From the NCBI GenBank assembly GCA_030522415.1, contig CM060114.1, positions 23,727,304 through 23,791,303 on the forward strand: a stretch of 64,000 nucleotides of DNA, read 5' to 3'. The position numbers and the translations under genes were made by a program. Within the stretch, counting starts at the first letter, position 1; each line of letters starts with the position of its first letter. This stretch comes from Channallabes apus (lineage: Eukaryota; Chordata; Actinopteri; Siluriformes; Clariidae). The notes beneath the pieces were generated by a model. It did no database searches. It saw only the letters and a program-made list of their open reading frames with translations, and was not told the DNA's origin. This document shows positions 21,641 through 32,443 of this stretch, one piece after another.

Positions 21641-21932
21641 GTCCGAACATGACAAGTCGAAATAGCGGCTACATACATTCTGAGGGTACTAGGGCATTAG
21701 CCCAAGACAACTTTCTTGCGGAACTCCAGCACTGAAACAATTCGGCAGTGGACTGGGTCTACATGTTTCGCCATGCACCACTTTCATATACCCTCTCCTT
21801 GAGGGCATAATGTCTTCTAGTGCGTGAAGGTTCCAGGGCTCCCAACTTCATATGCCCTGGATATATTGCCTTGAGGGACAGGAACTCTTCTTGTGCCCAA
21901 AGCAGAACCTGGTGCTCTAGCTTATTCAAGCA

Positions 21933-22800
21933 TTAGCGTCTCGCAATGACAAAAACGCACATAGAGTGGGACCCAAAGTCAGAAACCGGGGACTGAACCA
22001 CATAGAAAAGGGCATGAAGCCTCTGGCACGTAACCCTTATTGCCTCCGGGGATTGGCCCTGTGATAAATCCCTAACTAAAATGATCTCATGTGCAGCAGG
22101 CCCAAAGGTATTACCATGGATGCAGCTGCCATGAGACCTAAAAATCCCTGAAAGTGATGAACAGTCACTTTCTGGCCTAGCTTGGTTTCCTTCAGGGTGA
22201 TGGAAATGGATTCGACACGCGCAGGAGACACCTGTGCCCCCATTGCGATCGAATCCTACATGACACACAAATATGTTTGCTGTCCTGCAGGAAAGAGCAG
22301 GAAACACTTTTATGCCGTTGAGTCTCAATCCTAAAGAATCAAGATGAGCTAGGACGACATGCCTATGTCGGAACGCTAGCTTCTGTGACTGAGCCAGAAT
22401 CAGCCAGTTGCCTATGCCATACAAAATATGGAAGCATTTTCAGGTGACAGAGCTAGGCCAAATGGAAGGACCTGATAATGGTAAGCTTCGCCCCCGAAGC
22501 GGACCTCAGGAAATTCCTGTGTTGTGGCAATATTTCCATATGAAAATATGCGTCCTTCTGGTCGCAAACCAACACTCTGGTTGGATTTGAGAACAATCAT
22601 TTTGACAGTCAGCATTTTGAATGCTTTTTCAGATAGTGATTAAGCCCGCGAAGATCTAAAATTGGACACAACACCCCCCGTTTTTCTTGGAACCAGGAAA
22701 TACCGGCTGTAGTAGCCTGACTGTCTGTCTGAAACTTCAGATAGACCGGGTTAGAAGTTCGGCATCCTGCATCATGGCAGGAGAAAACCAAAAACTAACC
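21933..22800 (-). pseudogene. DIRS reverse transcriptase fragment
   Basis: Minus-strand frames give CPILDLRGLNHYL (22609-22791), MLTVKMIVL and YQVLPFGLALSP (22412-22615), then NWLILAQSQKLAFRHRHVV and LDSLGLRLNG (21933-22424). These are the DIRS RT fingers, palm and the region after the active site. The YIDD motif itself is degraded to YGIGN. Frameshifts separate the three pieces. Confidence 0.7.
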
Positions 22801-23614
22801 TCATATTGGAGATTGGTGTTGCCCGAAACACCAGTGGCGGCGGGCATGAACACCGACCTCCTGAGCATGCCAGGGAGGGCACTTTGTTCTTAACGACAAT
22901 GTGCCGGTCCGACCTAATTGAGGCGGCTTGTGAAGGGTGGTGAGCCGTACCCCAGTCTTTACGAGGGGGTGAGCAGCTGTTAATGCTCTCCTTCTGCACT
23001 TTTTTTTTCATGGGAGCATCAGGGAGGAATGCATGGTCCTTTTACTTGATACCCGTGGGATTAAGTCAGTGCTCAGATCTTTTGGCAGATCAGCTTGGTA
23101 CGCCATGGTGTGCAGAGAAGCACCAGGCTGACCTGCTGGCATGAAATGCCTTTTCCAACAAGGCAGATAAAAGATAAAAGTCTGCATCCCCCCCCCCCCC
23201 GGATACTCAACAGAAGTCTTTCATTTAATTTAGAACGTTTGGGAAAATTTGCTCCTGCATCCTTTAGTACTTCAAGCAGCTCCTCAAACTCTCTGTCATC
23301 AATAGAGGAGGGTTCTTAGGGAACTACTTCCATTTCTGCAGAAGCAAGGGAGGAGGTCTCTCCTGCGCAATCACGAGAAGCGCCGAGGCGTGCTCGCGAG
23401 GCAGAGGGAGAAACTTCCCGATTGGGAGAAAGCACAAGAGAAAGGAGGGGAAACTCAGTCTCGTGCGCCTCTTCCAGAACCACACGTGAACCCCAGGAAT
23501 GCGCCGCAAGGTCGTGGTTTCTTTCTATGGAAAGCAAGACGTGCATGAAGCACTTTTATCGGGAGGAGTCACAGTTCTCACACTCTCCTTGGAGATCGCC
23601 CTCCAATAGGATTA

Positions 23615-24415
23615 TGTTACGTGCAAGTGTGTGTTGTGTGCATGTATGTTCGCATATGTGACTGCGGTGGCAGCATATGCGCGCTTTCTCTCTCTTTCTT
23701 TCTCTCGCTCTCCCTCTCTCACAGGTGGCCCCGCCCAGATTGGACGTGCTGTGACGTGCGCCAGGATTGGCCGTCCTGGGATCTGCGCGTCCTTTTAAGA
23801 TGGCGGATGAAAGCCGGAAGGGGGCGAGAGTTGTTGATGCTTGTCCCATGTGTTCGCGCGACTTGTAGGGTATAAACGTTAAGTGCCGAGTTAGCTATGA
23901 ATCGAGGTTAGTGGATAGACTGTTGCTGTCGCGCCTTATTGTTGGTATTGTCTTTTCTTTCCTGTTGGTTGTAGTTGTTGGCGCGCCTTATTGTTGGTGT
24001 TGTCCTTTTTTTTTTTCTTGTTTGTTGTATGTTGGCGTGGTGGAGGGGGAGGTAGAGTGAGGTAGAATCGCCTCTCCCCATTTACTTTCTTTGTGTGTAA
24101 ATAGTTGTAAATATATATTTCCTTTGTTTCTTTCTTTGTAAATATTTGTTCAAGGAAGCAGTAGGGGTTGGGCGCCATTTCTGTTAAAAAGTGTTTTCTC
24201 CTGTTTTTCCTTTGTTAGTTAGGGAGTTAGTCCTATGTTTTTGATTTATAATTTTTTCTTTGTAGTTTAGTTAGTTTAAGGGAGGATATAGGGAAGGGTT
24301 TTTGTTTATTGTTTTGGCCTTGGCCCAACCCTGAAGCCAAGAGCTTCCTGGGTGTGTCCGTGTGTGTATATATAAAAAGGAGTTATTAATAAAAAAAGAA
24401 ACTGGGGACGTAACA
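23615..24415 (+). repeat. 5' LTR (801 bp)
   Basis: Starts TGTTACGTGCAAG and ends GGGGACGTAACA. It holds a (CT)n tract, CCAAT-like boxes (ATTGG at 23767), TTTTAAGATGGCGG at 23793-23806 that combines a weak TATA and a YY1-type motif, and AATAAA near 24388. Strong match to 29106-29861. Confidence 0.9.
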
Positions 24416-24418
24416 TAG

Positions 24419-24436
24419 TGGGGGCTCATCCATTTC
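24419..24436 (+). other. Primer-binding site resembling tRNA-Pro
   Basis: TGGGGGCTCATCC closely matches the tRNA-Pro primer-binding site known from gammaretroviruses over its first 13 bases, three bases after the LTR end. The remaining bases diverge. Confidence 0.65.
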
Positions 24437-24510
24437 GAGCATATAGTGGAAGCTCGTCCTAGTTTTTTTTGTGCTTGTTTTTTGTTTGTGTATAAATTTG
24501 ACATTTAAAT

Positions 24511-25285
24511 ATGGATTTTGACCTAAACACCTTCACACTAGCTCCTAGCTTTGAACAGTTTGATCACTGTCATAAAGATGACTTATTCAGCATAGCTGAG
24601 TTTTTTTAAATTGACGTGCCACGCAAGGGTTTGAAAAAGGAGGTTAAAAAAATAATTTATGACAAATTGGTTGAACAGCAGATTTTGCCTGCGCAGTTGG
24701 TGGGGTTTTCTGAGGACGGAGACGCTTCAACGCCTACGGAAGTTTATGTTAAGCCATCATCTGCGCCACAATCACCCACCACGGCTTCCAGGCACAAGGT
24801 AACCACACCACCCATTAACATATCATCAGTGCGACAATTGGACCAACTTTTGGTTTTAAAAATGAGGGAGGTAGAATTGGAAATCAAACGAGAGGAAACG
24901 GAGATGGAAAGGCTATGGTTAAGGAAGCTAGAACTTGAGATGGAAAGGGAACATTTTCGGCGGGATTTCGGCCGGCTACACTAGGCTGAGAGTGCGAGTT
25001 CCCCCGCATTCCCATCATTTGCTCAGTTGCCTGCAGGGCCTGCGCCGGTCTCTCCTACTCTGTGAGAACTGATAAATTTGCTGTCCGTGGAGTTGAAGGG
25101 CAGGTGAAATCTTCAGCAGGTGGTGTAAGACCTGCAAGGGGGGTTGTTTTTAGAAGTTCTCAGTGTAGCGGTAAGATTTCACTACAGTGTAGGGGTAAGA
25201 CTATGTACGGTGATGTATCTTGGACGACTAGGGAAATGACAAGATCTAGGTCTGCACCCCCTAGTGCATGTAATTCCCGTACTTA
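24511..25285 (+). pseudogene. gag: gag of the LTR element, with stops
   Basis: ATG at 24511 begins MDFDLNTFTLAPSFEQFDHC and runs to an in-frame TAA near 24607, then continues VPRKGLKKEVKKIIYDKLVE to a TAG at 24982-24984. Residues about 105-155 are highly charged (VELEIKREETEMERLW) and probably form a coiled coil. After the TAG a related frame continues to about 25285 (RTDKFAVRGVEG) before unrelated sequence intrudes. The layout fits a gypsy-type gag N-terminus. Confidence 0.65.
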
Positions 25286-25299
25286 AATTACCTAAGTAT

Positions 25300-26835
25300 G
25301 TTTTTATCTGCCTTGCTATGTGTGCTTTACCTTTTGTTAACACGACTGATGAGGATTGAAACTCTGGACTTAATAACATACACGGTAGCTCACAGAGTAA
25401 GAAGCCATTTCGAACCTTCTTCCCTCTATCAGCCCACAAGACAGGAGGAATGCCCCTACTCCAAGATAACAGAACTTACAATTTATTATATGAAAGGAGA
25501 CGATATATTAAAGATGCAAAATAAAACTCATAAATATCACTGAAAAAAATTAAATGTTCACTTTCAAGCATTGCACAGTAAATGAATAAATAAAATAAAT
25601 TTAACTTAAATAACCTGGCAGTTGTGTCTCTTTGTTTACAACTGTGGTTCCCCACAACAGTTCAAAGCAAGGAAGCAATTCTACAAAACTCAAATGATAT
25701 ACAGTTAACTAAACAGTTCGTAGGCTATTTTTACGTCTCACTTTACAGATTTTTCTTTATATAACATTTTTATAACCACCAACATACCTGAGTAAGGGTC
25801 ATGACTCAATGTGGCCTTTTACCCGACCGCGGAACTGAACTGGTGCTGAACTGTCCATATATGGCAGGGTAACTAAGAAAAAAGTCTCAAAAAAACAAAG
25901 AACAACCCCGGAAAAATCCAGCCAAAAAGAGAAATCACCGTCCAAGCGAATAATTCCGCACAAGAACAAGGACCGTTGCAGTCCAAAGCAAGCTCAAGTC
26001 CCAGTTCAGAAAGTCTGTCTCAAAATCCTCCCTCTCTCAATGACAAAGAAAAAAAATATGTATATATATTTCTTTACGAGAGTCTCGAGGCAAAAACTCT
26101 GTTACACGTCCAAAAAGTCCACCATAAAAGTGATGGAGCAAAAAGGAAAAAATAAATCCCTCAGCATGGGCGTAAGATACAAAAACAGATCCGTCAGCAA
26201 AGAATCCTACCAGGCCGTTCGCGTCCACACGGCGGCAGCAACGTGTCAAAACAGCATGTAGAGAACTTTCTCGAAGCAACAGTTGCTAAAATCCATTAGC
26301 CGTGCTGAAGTCCACTTCTCTCTTTTTTTAGTATCGTGAAAATACTGTCAGAGTCGTCGCCCAAGTTTCAACTGTCGTAGAGCGGAACTTTCAGTGCCCC
26401 CTCTCTTTTCAGAAGGTGACAAACATTCACGCAGCGCACTTACAGCAAACGTGTTGAGCGACGTCCTTCTCGTATCGAGTTGGTATTCAGCTCGGTCACA
26501 CAGCCACTTTCACTCCTTCCATAAAGTCACAGCAGCTCAAGCTCGGTCCAGCTCCGTGTCAGCTCACCACGGTACTCGCTGACAGCAGTGCACATACGAA
26601 AAATGAGTCATCAAAAATCGCTGTCCAGCTTCTCTCGCCACTATAACACGCCGTTGCTTCCCTTGTTTTTGCGCCGTTTTACACACACAACAAAAAAAAG
26701 TCGTTCCGCCTCTCCCAGGTTTACGGGTTTCTCTTCCGCCCCGACTCACGTCGCTTCCGGACTCAGTTTTCTTTTTTCAAAAAGACCCTTCAAAATAAAA
26801 GTACTTCAATACCTCCACATCAGTATCGCTCAGGC
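25300..26835. other. Unidentified ~1.5-kb segment interrupting gag
   Basis: Lies between the gag N-terminal part and the zinc knuckle. No domain or terminal repeats recognised. Read on the minus strand, 26830-25800 begins GC-rich with CpGs and becomes AT-rich, like a promoter and leader, but no long frame follows. Either an insertion whose ends I cannot define, or a diverged gag/leader region. Confidence 0.4.
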
Positions 26836-26839
26836 GGAG

Positions 26840-27074
26840 GTAGAGTCTGTTTTTATTGCCTAGGCGCTGATCACCTTATTTCAGACTGCGAAGCCTGGAA
26901 GAAGAAAAATGCATCTGTGAAATCAAAGTCTGTAGGTTTTTATAAAAAAAAAAACAAGCATAGAATGTCCTACCTGAACAAACGGTGGCAGTGTATAAGC
27001 CCTTCATGTTACATGGGTGGGTGGCAGACAACCCTGAAGGCATTCGCAGATCAGTGTCCATCCTGCGTGATATA
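26840..27074 (+). pseudogene. gag zinc knuckle and start of protease (left of Tc1)
   Basis: CFYCLGADHLISDC (starting 26848) is a perfect CX2CX4HX4C knuckle. After a frameshift in an A-run near 26945-26955 the sequence continues VYKPFMLHGWV and then SILRD, ending at GAT A where the Tc1 element begins. SILRD plus the continuation at 28700 is the lead-in and active-site Asp of a retroviral-type aspartic protease. Confidence 0.7.
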
Positions 27075-28697
27075 CAGTGGTGTGAAAAACTATTTGCCCC
27101 CTTCCTGATTTCTTATTCTTTTGCATGTTTGTCACACTTAAATGTTTCTGCTTATCAAAAACCGTTAACTATTAGTCAACGATAACATAATTGAACACAA
27201 AATGCAGTTTTTAAATGAAGGTTTAAGTTATTAAGGAAGAAAAAAAACCTCCAAATCTACATGGCCCTGTGTGAAAAAGTGATTGCCCCCCTTGTTAAAA
27301 AAATAACTTAACTGTGGTTTATCACACCTGAGTTCAATTTCTGTAGTCACCCCCAGGCCTGATTACTGCCACACCTGTTTCAATCAAGAAATCACTTAAA
27401 TAGGAGCTACCTGACACAGAGAAGTAGACCAAAAGCACCTCAAAAGCTAGACATCATGCCAAGATCCAAAGAAATTCAGGAACAAATGAGAACAAAAGTA
27501 ATTGAGATCTATCAGTCTGGTAAAGGTTATAAAGCCATTTCTATAGCTTTGGGACTCCAGCGAACCACAGTGAGAGCCATTATCCACAAATGGCAAAAAC
27601 ATGGAACAGTGGTGAACCTTCCCAGGAGTGGCCGGCTGACCAAAATTACCACAAGAGCGCAGAGACAACTCATCCGAGAGGCCACAAAAGACCCCAGGAC
27701 AACATCTAAAGAACTGCAGGCCTCACTTGCCTCAATTAAGGTCAGTGTTCACGACTCCACCATAAGAAAGAGACTGGGCAAAAACGGCCTGCATGGCAGA
27801 TTTCCAAGGCGCAAACCACTTTTAAGCAAAAAAGAACATTAAGTCTCGTCTCAATTTTGCTAAAAAAACATCTCAATGATTGCCAAGACTTTTGGGAAAA
27901 TACCTTGTGGACTGACGAGACAAAAGTTGAACTTTTTGGAAGGTGCGTGTCCCGTTACATCTGGCGTAAAAGTAACACAGCATTTCAGAAAAAGAACATC
28001 ATACCAACAGTAAAATATGGTGGTGGTAGTGTGATGGTTTGGGTTGTTTTGCTGCTTCAGGACCTGGAAGGCTTGCTGTGATAGATGGAACCATGAATTC
28101 TACTGTCTACCAAAAAATTTTGAAGGAGAATGTCCGGCCATCTGTTCGTCAACTCAAGCTGAAGCGATCTTGGGTGCTGCAGCAGGACAATGACCCAAAA
28201 CACACCAGCAAATCCACCTCTGAATGGCTGAAGAAAAACAAAATGAAGACTTTGGAGTGGCCTAGTCAAAGTCCTGACCTGAATCCTATTGAGATGTTGT
28301 GGCATGACCTTAAAAAGGCGGTTCATGCTAGAAAACCCTCAAATAAAGCTGAATTACAACAATTCTGCAAAGATGAGTGGGCCAAAATTCCTCCAGAGCG
28401 CTGTAAAAGACTCGTTGCAAGTTATCGCAAACGCTTGATTGCAGTTATTGCTGCTAAGGGTGGCCCAACCAGTTATTAGGTTCAGGGGGCAATTACTTTT
28501 TCACACAGGGCCATGTAGGTTTGGATTTTTATACTCCCTAAATAATAAAACCCCTCATTTAAAAACTGCATTTTGTGTTTACTTGTGTTATCTTTGACTA
28601 ATAGTTAAATGTGTTTGATGATCAGAAACATTTTGTGTGACAAACATGCAAAAGAATAAGAAATCAGGAGGGGGGCAAATAGTTTTTCACACCACTG
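27075..28697 (+). mobile_element. Tc1-like (DD34E) transposon, full length, in the protease gene
   Basis: Termini CAGTGGTGTGAAAAACTATT and its complement, flanked by TA. Terminal inverted repeats are long: at least 60 bp at the ends, with a second matching block (ATGGCCCTGTGTGAAAAAGT type) about 180 bp inside. At 1623 bp it encodes one transposase in plus orientation. Confidence 0.9.
27456..28479 (+). pseudogene. Tc1-like DD34E transposase, frameshifted
   Basis: ATG at 27456 begins MPRSKEIQEQMRTKVIEIYQ. Residues 1-125 hold two helix-turn-helix units (KAISIALGLQRTTVRAII, then STIRKRLGKNGLHG). A frameshift in A-rich sequence near 27830-27845 leads into NFAKKHLND and LWTDETKVELFG with the first Asp. 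A second frameshift near 28047 follows GGGSVMVW. The rest is open: QQDNDPKHT with the second Asp and SPDLNPIE with the Glu, 34 residues apart, to TAG at 28477. Two small indels separate it from an intact ~340-residue enzyme. Confidence 0.85.
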
Positions 28698-28699
28698 TA

Positions 28700-28796
28700 G
28701 GTGCAGCACAAACTCTGATGCTAGCTGGTACACTCCCGTTGTCTCAGAACACCTATATAGGTGCGGATGTAATTTTACGAGGCATAGGAGCACGCT
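28700..28796 (+). pseudogene. Aspartic protease fragment (right of Tc1)
   Basis: Reads AAQTLMLAGTLPLSQ and VILRGIGA, matching the strand after the active site and the flap-side sequence of gypsy-type proteases. It ends abruptly at 28796, where inverted LTR sequence begins. RT, RNase H and integrase are missing. Confidence 0.6.
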
Positions 28797-29105
28797 GCCA
28801 CCGCAGCCACATATGCGCACATACATGGAACACGCACCTGCACGTAACACCCCCTCCCATAAAAGTCAAAATTCCCATTTGGACAAAAACACACACAAAG
28901 AAATACATTTGCAAATACACAAAATCTAACACTGTCACAAACAATTAACCAACACAGATTAACAGAATTGCACAGATTAAAATAGCGATAAAATATGTGG
29001 CCAATGATGGACCAACTATCCTCGTAGCCGCCACTTCTGAACGACCCATCTGCAATGGCGCAAAACACCAAAGGCAGACAAAGTTGGCAGCACACACAAC
29101 TGTCG
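28797..29105 (-). repeat. Inverted segment: 3' internal end, polypurine tract and LTR start
   Basis: On the minus strand this reads internal sequence, then a purine-rich ATGGGAGGGGG, then TGTTACGTGCAGG and ~60 bp matching the first 60 bp of the 5' LTR, ending GGCAGCGTGC. The 3' LTR at 29106 resumes exactly where this leaves off (GCGCGCTCTCTC). So ~310 bp spanning the polypurine tract and the LTR start have flipped in place. Confidence 0.75.
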
Positions 29106-29861
29106 GAAAGTTAGAGCGCGCTCTCTCTCTCTCTTTCTCTCGCTCTCCCTCTCTCACATGTGGCCCCGCTCAGATTGGACATGCTGTGACGTGCGCCAGG
29201 ATTGGCCGTCCTGGGATCTGCGCGTCCTTTTAAAATGGCAGATGAAAGCCGGAAGGGGGCAAGAGTTGTTGATGCTTGTCTCATGTGTGCGCGCGACTTG
29301 TAGGGTGTAAACGTTAAGTGCCGAGTTAGCGGATAGACTGTTGATGTCGCGCCTTATTGTTTTTTCTTTCCTGCTAGTTGTAGTTGTTGTCGCGCCTTAT
29401 TGTTGGTGTTGTGCCTTTTTTTTCTTGTTTGTTGTATGTTGGTGTGGTGGAGGGGTGTCGCCGCCTCTCACTTTCTTTGTGTGTAAATAGTTTCCTTTGT
29501 TTCTTTCTTTGTAAATATTTGTTCAAGGAAGCAGTAGGGGTTGGGCGCCATTTCTGTTAAAAACCGTTTTCTCCTCTTTTTCCTTTGTTAGTTAGGGAGT
29601 TAGTTTAGCCTTATGTTTTTGATTTATAAATTTTTCTTTGTAGTTTAGTTAGTTTAAGGGAGGATATAGGGAAGGGTTTTTGTTTATTGTTTTGGCCTTG
29701 GCCCGACCCTGAAGCCAAGAGCTTCCTGGGTGTGCATGTGTGTATATATAAAAAGAAATTGTTAATAAAATTAAAAAAACACGCACCAAATTCTTGTTGT
29801 AGTGAACATTTATTATTTATTTATTTGTTGCGTTCCTGGACCCTAGACTGGGGATGTAACA
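29106..29861 (+). repeat. 3' LTR, lacking its first ~60 bp
   Basis: Matches 23670-24415, with small deletions (for example the ATGAATCGAGGTTAGTGG region) and a 3' addition before GGGGATGTAACA. Ends at 29861, followed by GATTA. In the YY1-like site it reads AAAATGGCAG. Confidence 0.85.
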
Positions 29862-29866
29862 GATTA

Positions 29867-30177
29867 TATCACACGGAGGAACACATCTCGCTTGACACTC
29901 AGTCATCTTATTGGTGAGTCAAACACTCTTTGTTCTTTGTTTTGCTTGCACAAACACACGCGAATCACAATACGTGCTTGAAGACAGAAAGATCTGAGGA
30001 ATGTTTCCAGTTCACTCCTATTTATAACCTGCAGGTGCACTTCATCAGATGGCATCAACTGACCGAGGTTATATATGCCAAATGTTTGATACACACATGC
30101 TTCACAACCGGCAACACAGAAAGATGTTCCCATAGCGTTTTCACGCAGCATCGAGTGTAGCTTTTGAAAGGGAACTC
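29867..30177 (-). mobile_element. DIRS1-like element, 5' part (continuation of 20641-23609)
   Basis: Continues the DIRS sequence across the GATTA duplication. It ends in the terminal repeat block with TATTTATAACCTGCAGG and the family signature GCATCGAGTGTAGC at 30147-30165. Confidence 0.75.
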
Positions 30178-30189
30178 CAACTTCCTAAC

Positions 30190-30700
30190 TAGTAGACCAC
30201 AGGCAGTACAGATGGGCAGACATGTTTCAATGTCCCTCACCCTCAGCACTGGAGCCCTCAGCTTGTGTTTTGAGCCACTCATTGTTCACATGTGACTGCA
30301 TAACTACTAACAACTCTACCATCTTCATCAATTTGCTGATGACACTACTGTAGTGGGCCTGATCACTGCCAACAATGAGACAGCCTACCTGGAAGAGCTT
30401 AGTAATCTGGAGAATTGGTGCAAGAGGAACAGAGGCTCCAGAAGATCATAAAAAGTAAGGAATTGATAGTAGGCTTCAGTACTTATCAGTAGAGGAATTA
30501 CCAAACCCCCATCATCATGAAAAAGCGAGAGCCCAGTGGAGAAAGTGAACAGCCTCTGCTGCCTCGGTATTCACATCACACAGGACCTGTCATGGTCCTG
30601 TCACATCAACACTGTGGTGAAAAAGGTCCGGCAGCACCCATCTAGAACGCTTGAAATACTTTAGACTGCCCTCCAGGCTTAGGAACATGCTATAAGGAAC
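30190..30700 (+). pseudogene. CR1/Rex1-like LINE reverse transcriptase fragment
   Basis: Shows FADDTTVVGLIT (about 30331-30366) with the catalytic DD of the LINE RT palm, preceded by a degraded STGAPQ. It continues through LEELSNLENWC to LCCLGIHITQDLSWS and HINTVVKKVRQ, typical of the RT thumb region of CR1/Rex-type elements. Stops and frameshifts are frequent. It lies between two DIRS copies. Confidence 0.7.
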
Positions 30701-30984
30701 CTCAAACAGAACAAAACTAACTAATGGTTTCTTTTGTTCTAGCACACAAACTCTCTCCCTACATTCCTGCTAACACACCAAGTCAGGATATAACAGACGT
30801 TATTTATGAACACATGGTTTTTGTTTACAGGTTGCAGACCTCTGGGACTTTTCACATTGTTCCCTTTCAAAGGCTACACTCGATGCTGCGTGAAAACGCT
30901 ATGGGAACATCTTTTCGTGTTGCCGGTTGTGAAGCATGTGTGTATCAAACACGCCAAATTTTGGCTTACATAACTTCGGTCAGG

Positions 30985-31025
30985 TGACGTCATCTGATGA
31001 GACGCACCTGCATGTTATAAATAGG
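30985..31025 (+). promoter_or_regulatory. DIRS promoter: CRE site plus TATA box
   Basis: A palindromic CRE, TGACGTCA (30985-30992), lies 23 bases upstream of TATAAATAGG (31016-31025). The same pair recurs in other DIRS terminal repeats, e.g. 20790-20830, and in reverse orientation at 16940-16980. In some copies the CRE is mutated (35300, 33800). Confidence 0.55.
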
Positions 31026-31261
31026 AGTAAACCGGAAGCATTCCTCAGATCTTTTGTCTTCACTGACAGCCTAGTTGTGTGTATGTGTTTAACCAGCAAA
31101 ATAAGAAAGTGTTAAACTCACCGATATGGAGTTTTAAACGAGATGTCCCTCCGTGTGTGATAAATCCATATCGGAGAGCGATCTCTACACTTTACTGCTT
31201 TGATTGAAGTGCTCGCGCGCACCCCGCATTCCTTGAGAAGCCGGGCCGCAGCGCATTCCTG

Positions 31262-31900
31262 GGGCTTAAAACAGAGCAACAAAGAAGGCGGCTTGTGCTA
31301 TCGGCCGTTTTATGGCTGTGATGGTTTCCGCGGAGAGGTACTTGTGGATGAATCTAAGGGGCATCAAGGATAAGGATCGTGCATTCCTCCTTGAGGCCCC
31401 TATCTCGCCTTCCGGCCTGTTTGGCGATGTCATTAACTTGGTCGCCACTAGGTTCATGACTGACAGCCACCCAGTCTCGACTGGGTCTGACTCTTGCGAG
31501 GCGTGAAACACACAAGGAGAGTGTTTTTGAGCCAGGCACACCCTCGTAAAGATTGGGGTGCATCGCGCCGCGCTTCACAATCCGCCTCAAAAGAGGTCAG
31601 ACTGGCATATTGTCTTCTTCACAAAGAAGCCCTGAGGTTCATGTGCCCAGGAGCATGTGGGTGGCCCCCCAATGGGGAGACGCACGCAGAATTCCTTTCA
31701 AGAATGAAATGTTCTCCCTGGCATCCCCAGGATGTCGGAGTTTTTGCTCCGCCACCACTGGTGTTTCGGGCAACACCAGTTTCCAATAAAGTGTTAGTTC
31801 TTTGTTTTTTTCCTGCCATGTTTCAGGATGCCGAACATCTAACATCCCCTCCGTTTAACCAAGCCGCTGAGACTTTTGCCCCTTTCTGAGAAACTGGCAG
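31262..31900 (+). pseudogene. DIRS gag-like (ORF1) remnant
   Basis: Carries MAVMVSAERYLWMNLRGIKD and LLEAPISPSGLFGDVINLV, then stops, a region matched on the opposite strand in the other DIRS copies (22800-23050 and 36800-37060), and LPLSEKLAAWKLLPS leading to the RT. DIRS ORF1 is a poorly conserved nucleic-acid-binding protein; I see no zinc knuckle. Confidence 0.5.
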
Positions 31901-32420
31901 CGTGGAAGCTACTGCCAAGTATATCTCCTTGGGTACTAAGCACTGTAGAGAGAAACTACAGGATTCAGTTCTCACATCACCCTCCGCGTTTCAACGGCGT
32001 GGTCTCCACTTCCTTGAAACCGGAAAGTGCGCATCTGCTAACCGAAATTGCTGGGGAATGGGGCCATGGAACATGTTCCCCTACCAGACAGAGAGTCAGG
32101 CTACTACAATCAGTATTTCTTGGTTCCCAAGAGGAACGGGGGGCTGTGTCCAATTTTTAGATTTTCACGGGCTGTACCGCTATCTAAAAATAAACAAATA
32201 TAGCTTCCAAATGTTGACTGTCAAATTGATTGTTCTCAAATCCTACCAAGCGATTTATTTGTGACAATCGATCTGAATCGTTCCTGTCCCTCAGGGCGAT
32301 TTGCATTACAGGGCATATGAATGTGGGAGCAGTTGTACTGTACAATCAAGCTCTGACACATGGGGAATGGAAACCCCACCCCGAAGTAGTCAATCAATCT
32401 GGGAGAGATTTCATGTAGCA
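31900..32420 (+). pseudogene. DIRS RT/RNase H remnant with core deleted
   Basis: LSTVERNYRIQF and a damaged FLDFHGLYRYLK represent the N-terminal RT. MLTVKLIVLKS is then followed almost at once by RAICITGHMNVGAV and HPEVVNQSG, which belong at the RNase H C-terminus. The RT active site and most of RNase H have been lost in one internal deletion near 32270. Confidence 0.65.
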
Positions 32421-32443
32421 CACGTGCCTCGCAATAATAGCTA

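Larger units (their letters stand above)
20641..23609 (-). mobile_element. DIRS1-like element, 3' part (split by an LTR retrotransposon)
   Basis: Read on the minus strand: terminal repeat at 20641-21010, recombinase at 21010-21640, RT at 21650-22800, and gag-like/5' sequence at 22800-23609. It resumes beyond the LTR element at 29867-30177, the other terminal repeat. The 5-bp duplication GATTA at the split shows that one DIRS element was interrupted. All frames carry stops. Confidence 0.8.
23615..29861 (+). mobile_element. LTR retrotransposon with tRNA-Pro primer site, inside DIRS
   Basis: Two LTRs (23615-24415 and ~29106-29861) with TG...CA ends, flanked by the 5-bp duplication GATTA (23610-23614 and 29862-29866). 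A primer-binding site lies three bases after the 5' LTR. The internal region has gag, a zinc knuckle and a protease fragment but no RT or integrase, so most of pol is deleted. A Tc1 element sits in the protease, an unidentified ~1.5-kb segment interrupts gag, and ~300 bp at the 3' end are inverted. Probably Ty3/gypsy-type by gag and protease character; RT is not available to prove it. Confidence 0.85.

Noticed and set aside
23422..23875. Arg/Ser-rich frames near the 5' LTR
   Set aside because: Overlap DIRS and LTR non-coding sequence on both strands; composition artefact of CT-rich and GC-rich DNA.
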